Positions 25,507 through 25,955 of a DNA stretch of 25,955 nucleotides are shown here, piece by piece. The notes below the pieces were generated by a model that did not search any database, was not told the origin of the DNA, and worked only from the letters and a program-made list of their open reading frames with translations. A program made the translations under genes and the position numbers. Every line of letters begins with the position of its first letter. Position 1 is the first letter of the stretch. The stretch covers positions 1 through 25,955 of the forward strand of contig JBILUL010000054.1 of NCBI GenBank assembly GCA_044371005.1. The letters run 5' to 3'. Source of the DNA: UBA2402 sp044371005 (GTDB lineage: Bacteria; Planctomycetota; Phycisphaerae; Phycisphaerales; UBA1924).

Positions 25507-25955
25507 TCATCGGAGCAGGATGCGTGCATCTTCGGGCAGGTCAACGAGGGCATCGGTTGAGTACCACCCGTCGACGCTGCAATGGGCCGCTTCAACTCCG
25601 AGCCATTCTCGCACCGGCTCGGGCACCGGAGCATCGACCACCACCACCGCCTCTGTGGTCCCGGTGAATCGACCGCACCAGACGACTTGCGCGGCGTGGC
25701 CACTGCGTGCCAGCGCATCCATGCATCGGTCGCCATGCGCTGCGATGATGATGACGTAAGGACGAACCGGCGGTGTGGGCGGCACTGTTGCGGGTGCCGC
25801 GCGGCGCTTGGCATCCAGCGAAGCAGCCGTCAATATCGTCGGGCTTGCCAGGAGGCTGCGGTACTCAGCGTCGAAGATCCCCGTCTGTACGCCTGGATCG
25901 GTCTGCACCTGCGCCTTGGCTGCCTCAATGTCCTTTGTGGTAAGAACGAACAGAC
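25507..25955 (-). CDS. YCII-like protein, C-terminal part (start lies beyond the window)
   Basis: The minus-strand frame is open through the right edge and reads LFVLTTKDIEAAKAQVQTDP before the GTG at 25906-25908, so that GTG is probably internal and the gene is truncated by the window. The segment TKDIEAAKAQVQTDPGVQTGIFDAEYR resembles the end of a YCII domain (a small ferredoxin-like fold with a DPxVxAG motif). After a Pro/Ala-rich linker, YVIIIAAHGDR and WCGRFTGTTEAVVVVDAPVPEPVREWL resemble a second, diverged YCII-like domain. The function is unknown; YCII proteins are small enzymes or enzyme-related proteins of varied role. About 149 residues are visible. The stop is 3 bases from the stop of the convergent glycosylase gene. 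Confidence 0.6.
   Translation of the reverse strand, partial: LFVLTTKDIEAAKAQVQTDPGVQTGIFDAEYRSLLASPTILTAASLDAKRRAAPATVPPTPPVRPYVIIIAAHGDRCMDALARSGHAAQVVWCGRFTGTTEAVVVVDAPVPEPVREWLGVEAAHCSVDGWYSTDALVDLPEDARILLR

Overview
The window is high-GC bacterial DNA, most likely from a planctomycete of the Phycisphaerae/Phycisphaerales. The main reasons are a secreted protein ending in a duplicated dockerin-like calcium loop and a terminal Gly-Gly-Cys (the 'GC-type dockerin' arrangement I know from Phycisphaerales), very large kelch/Ig/CARDB surface proteins, and an ECF sigma factor of the small type common in planctomycetes. The lineage is an inference; no rRNA or other marker gene is present.

Layout. 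Bases 1-1253 (+) hold most of a phosphoglucomutase/phosphomannomutase whose start lies before the window. Next (+) is a membrane-embedded P-loop NTPase with KAP-like topology (1311-2867). A hairpin terminator at 2995-3038 separates it from a convergent block on the minus strand. That block is two secreted surface-protein genes: a giant of about 3393 residues (17479-7298) and a partner of about 1416 residues (7313-3063), overlapping by 16 bases. Upstream on the same strand are a UvrD/PcrA-type helicase (20366-17931) and a FecCD-type metal-chelate ABC permease (21431-20454). Then come an isolated ATP synthase epsilon subunit (+, 21673-22089), an ECF sigma factor (-, 22740-22153), a ChaN-like lipoprotein (-, 24067-23105), a YcaQ/AlkX-like DNA glycosylase (+, 24313-25503) and the C-terminal part of a YCII-like protein (-, entering from the right edge, stop at 25507).

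The surface-protein pair is the most unusual part. The giant carries a discoidin-like domain, a 12-repeat kelch region, Ig-like domains, twelve CARDB-like modules (eleven in one uninterrupted array), a Cna-B-like module, a Cys/Gly-rich linker and finally an alpha/beta-hydrolase-like domain with a GHSWGG nucleophile elbow. The second protein starts, directly after its own signal peptide, with a domain that in other large bacterial surface proteins I recall lies downstream in the same chain as the giant's C-terminal modules. It adds Ig and kelch modules and the dockerin-like GGC tail. I read the locus as a two-polypeptide, translationally coupled version of an architecture usually made as one chain, with a hydrolase at the break.

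The remaining genes look like housekeeping or loosely linked functions: sugar-phosphate metabolism, DNA repair (helicase, glycosylase), iron or heme handling (FecCD permease, ChaN) and regulation (ECF sigma). I saw no tRNA, rRNA, CRISPR array, insertion sequence or prophage gene.
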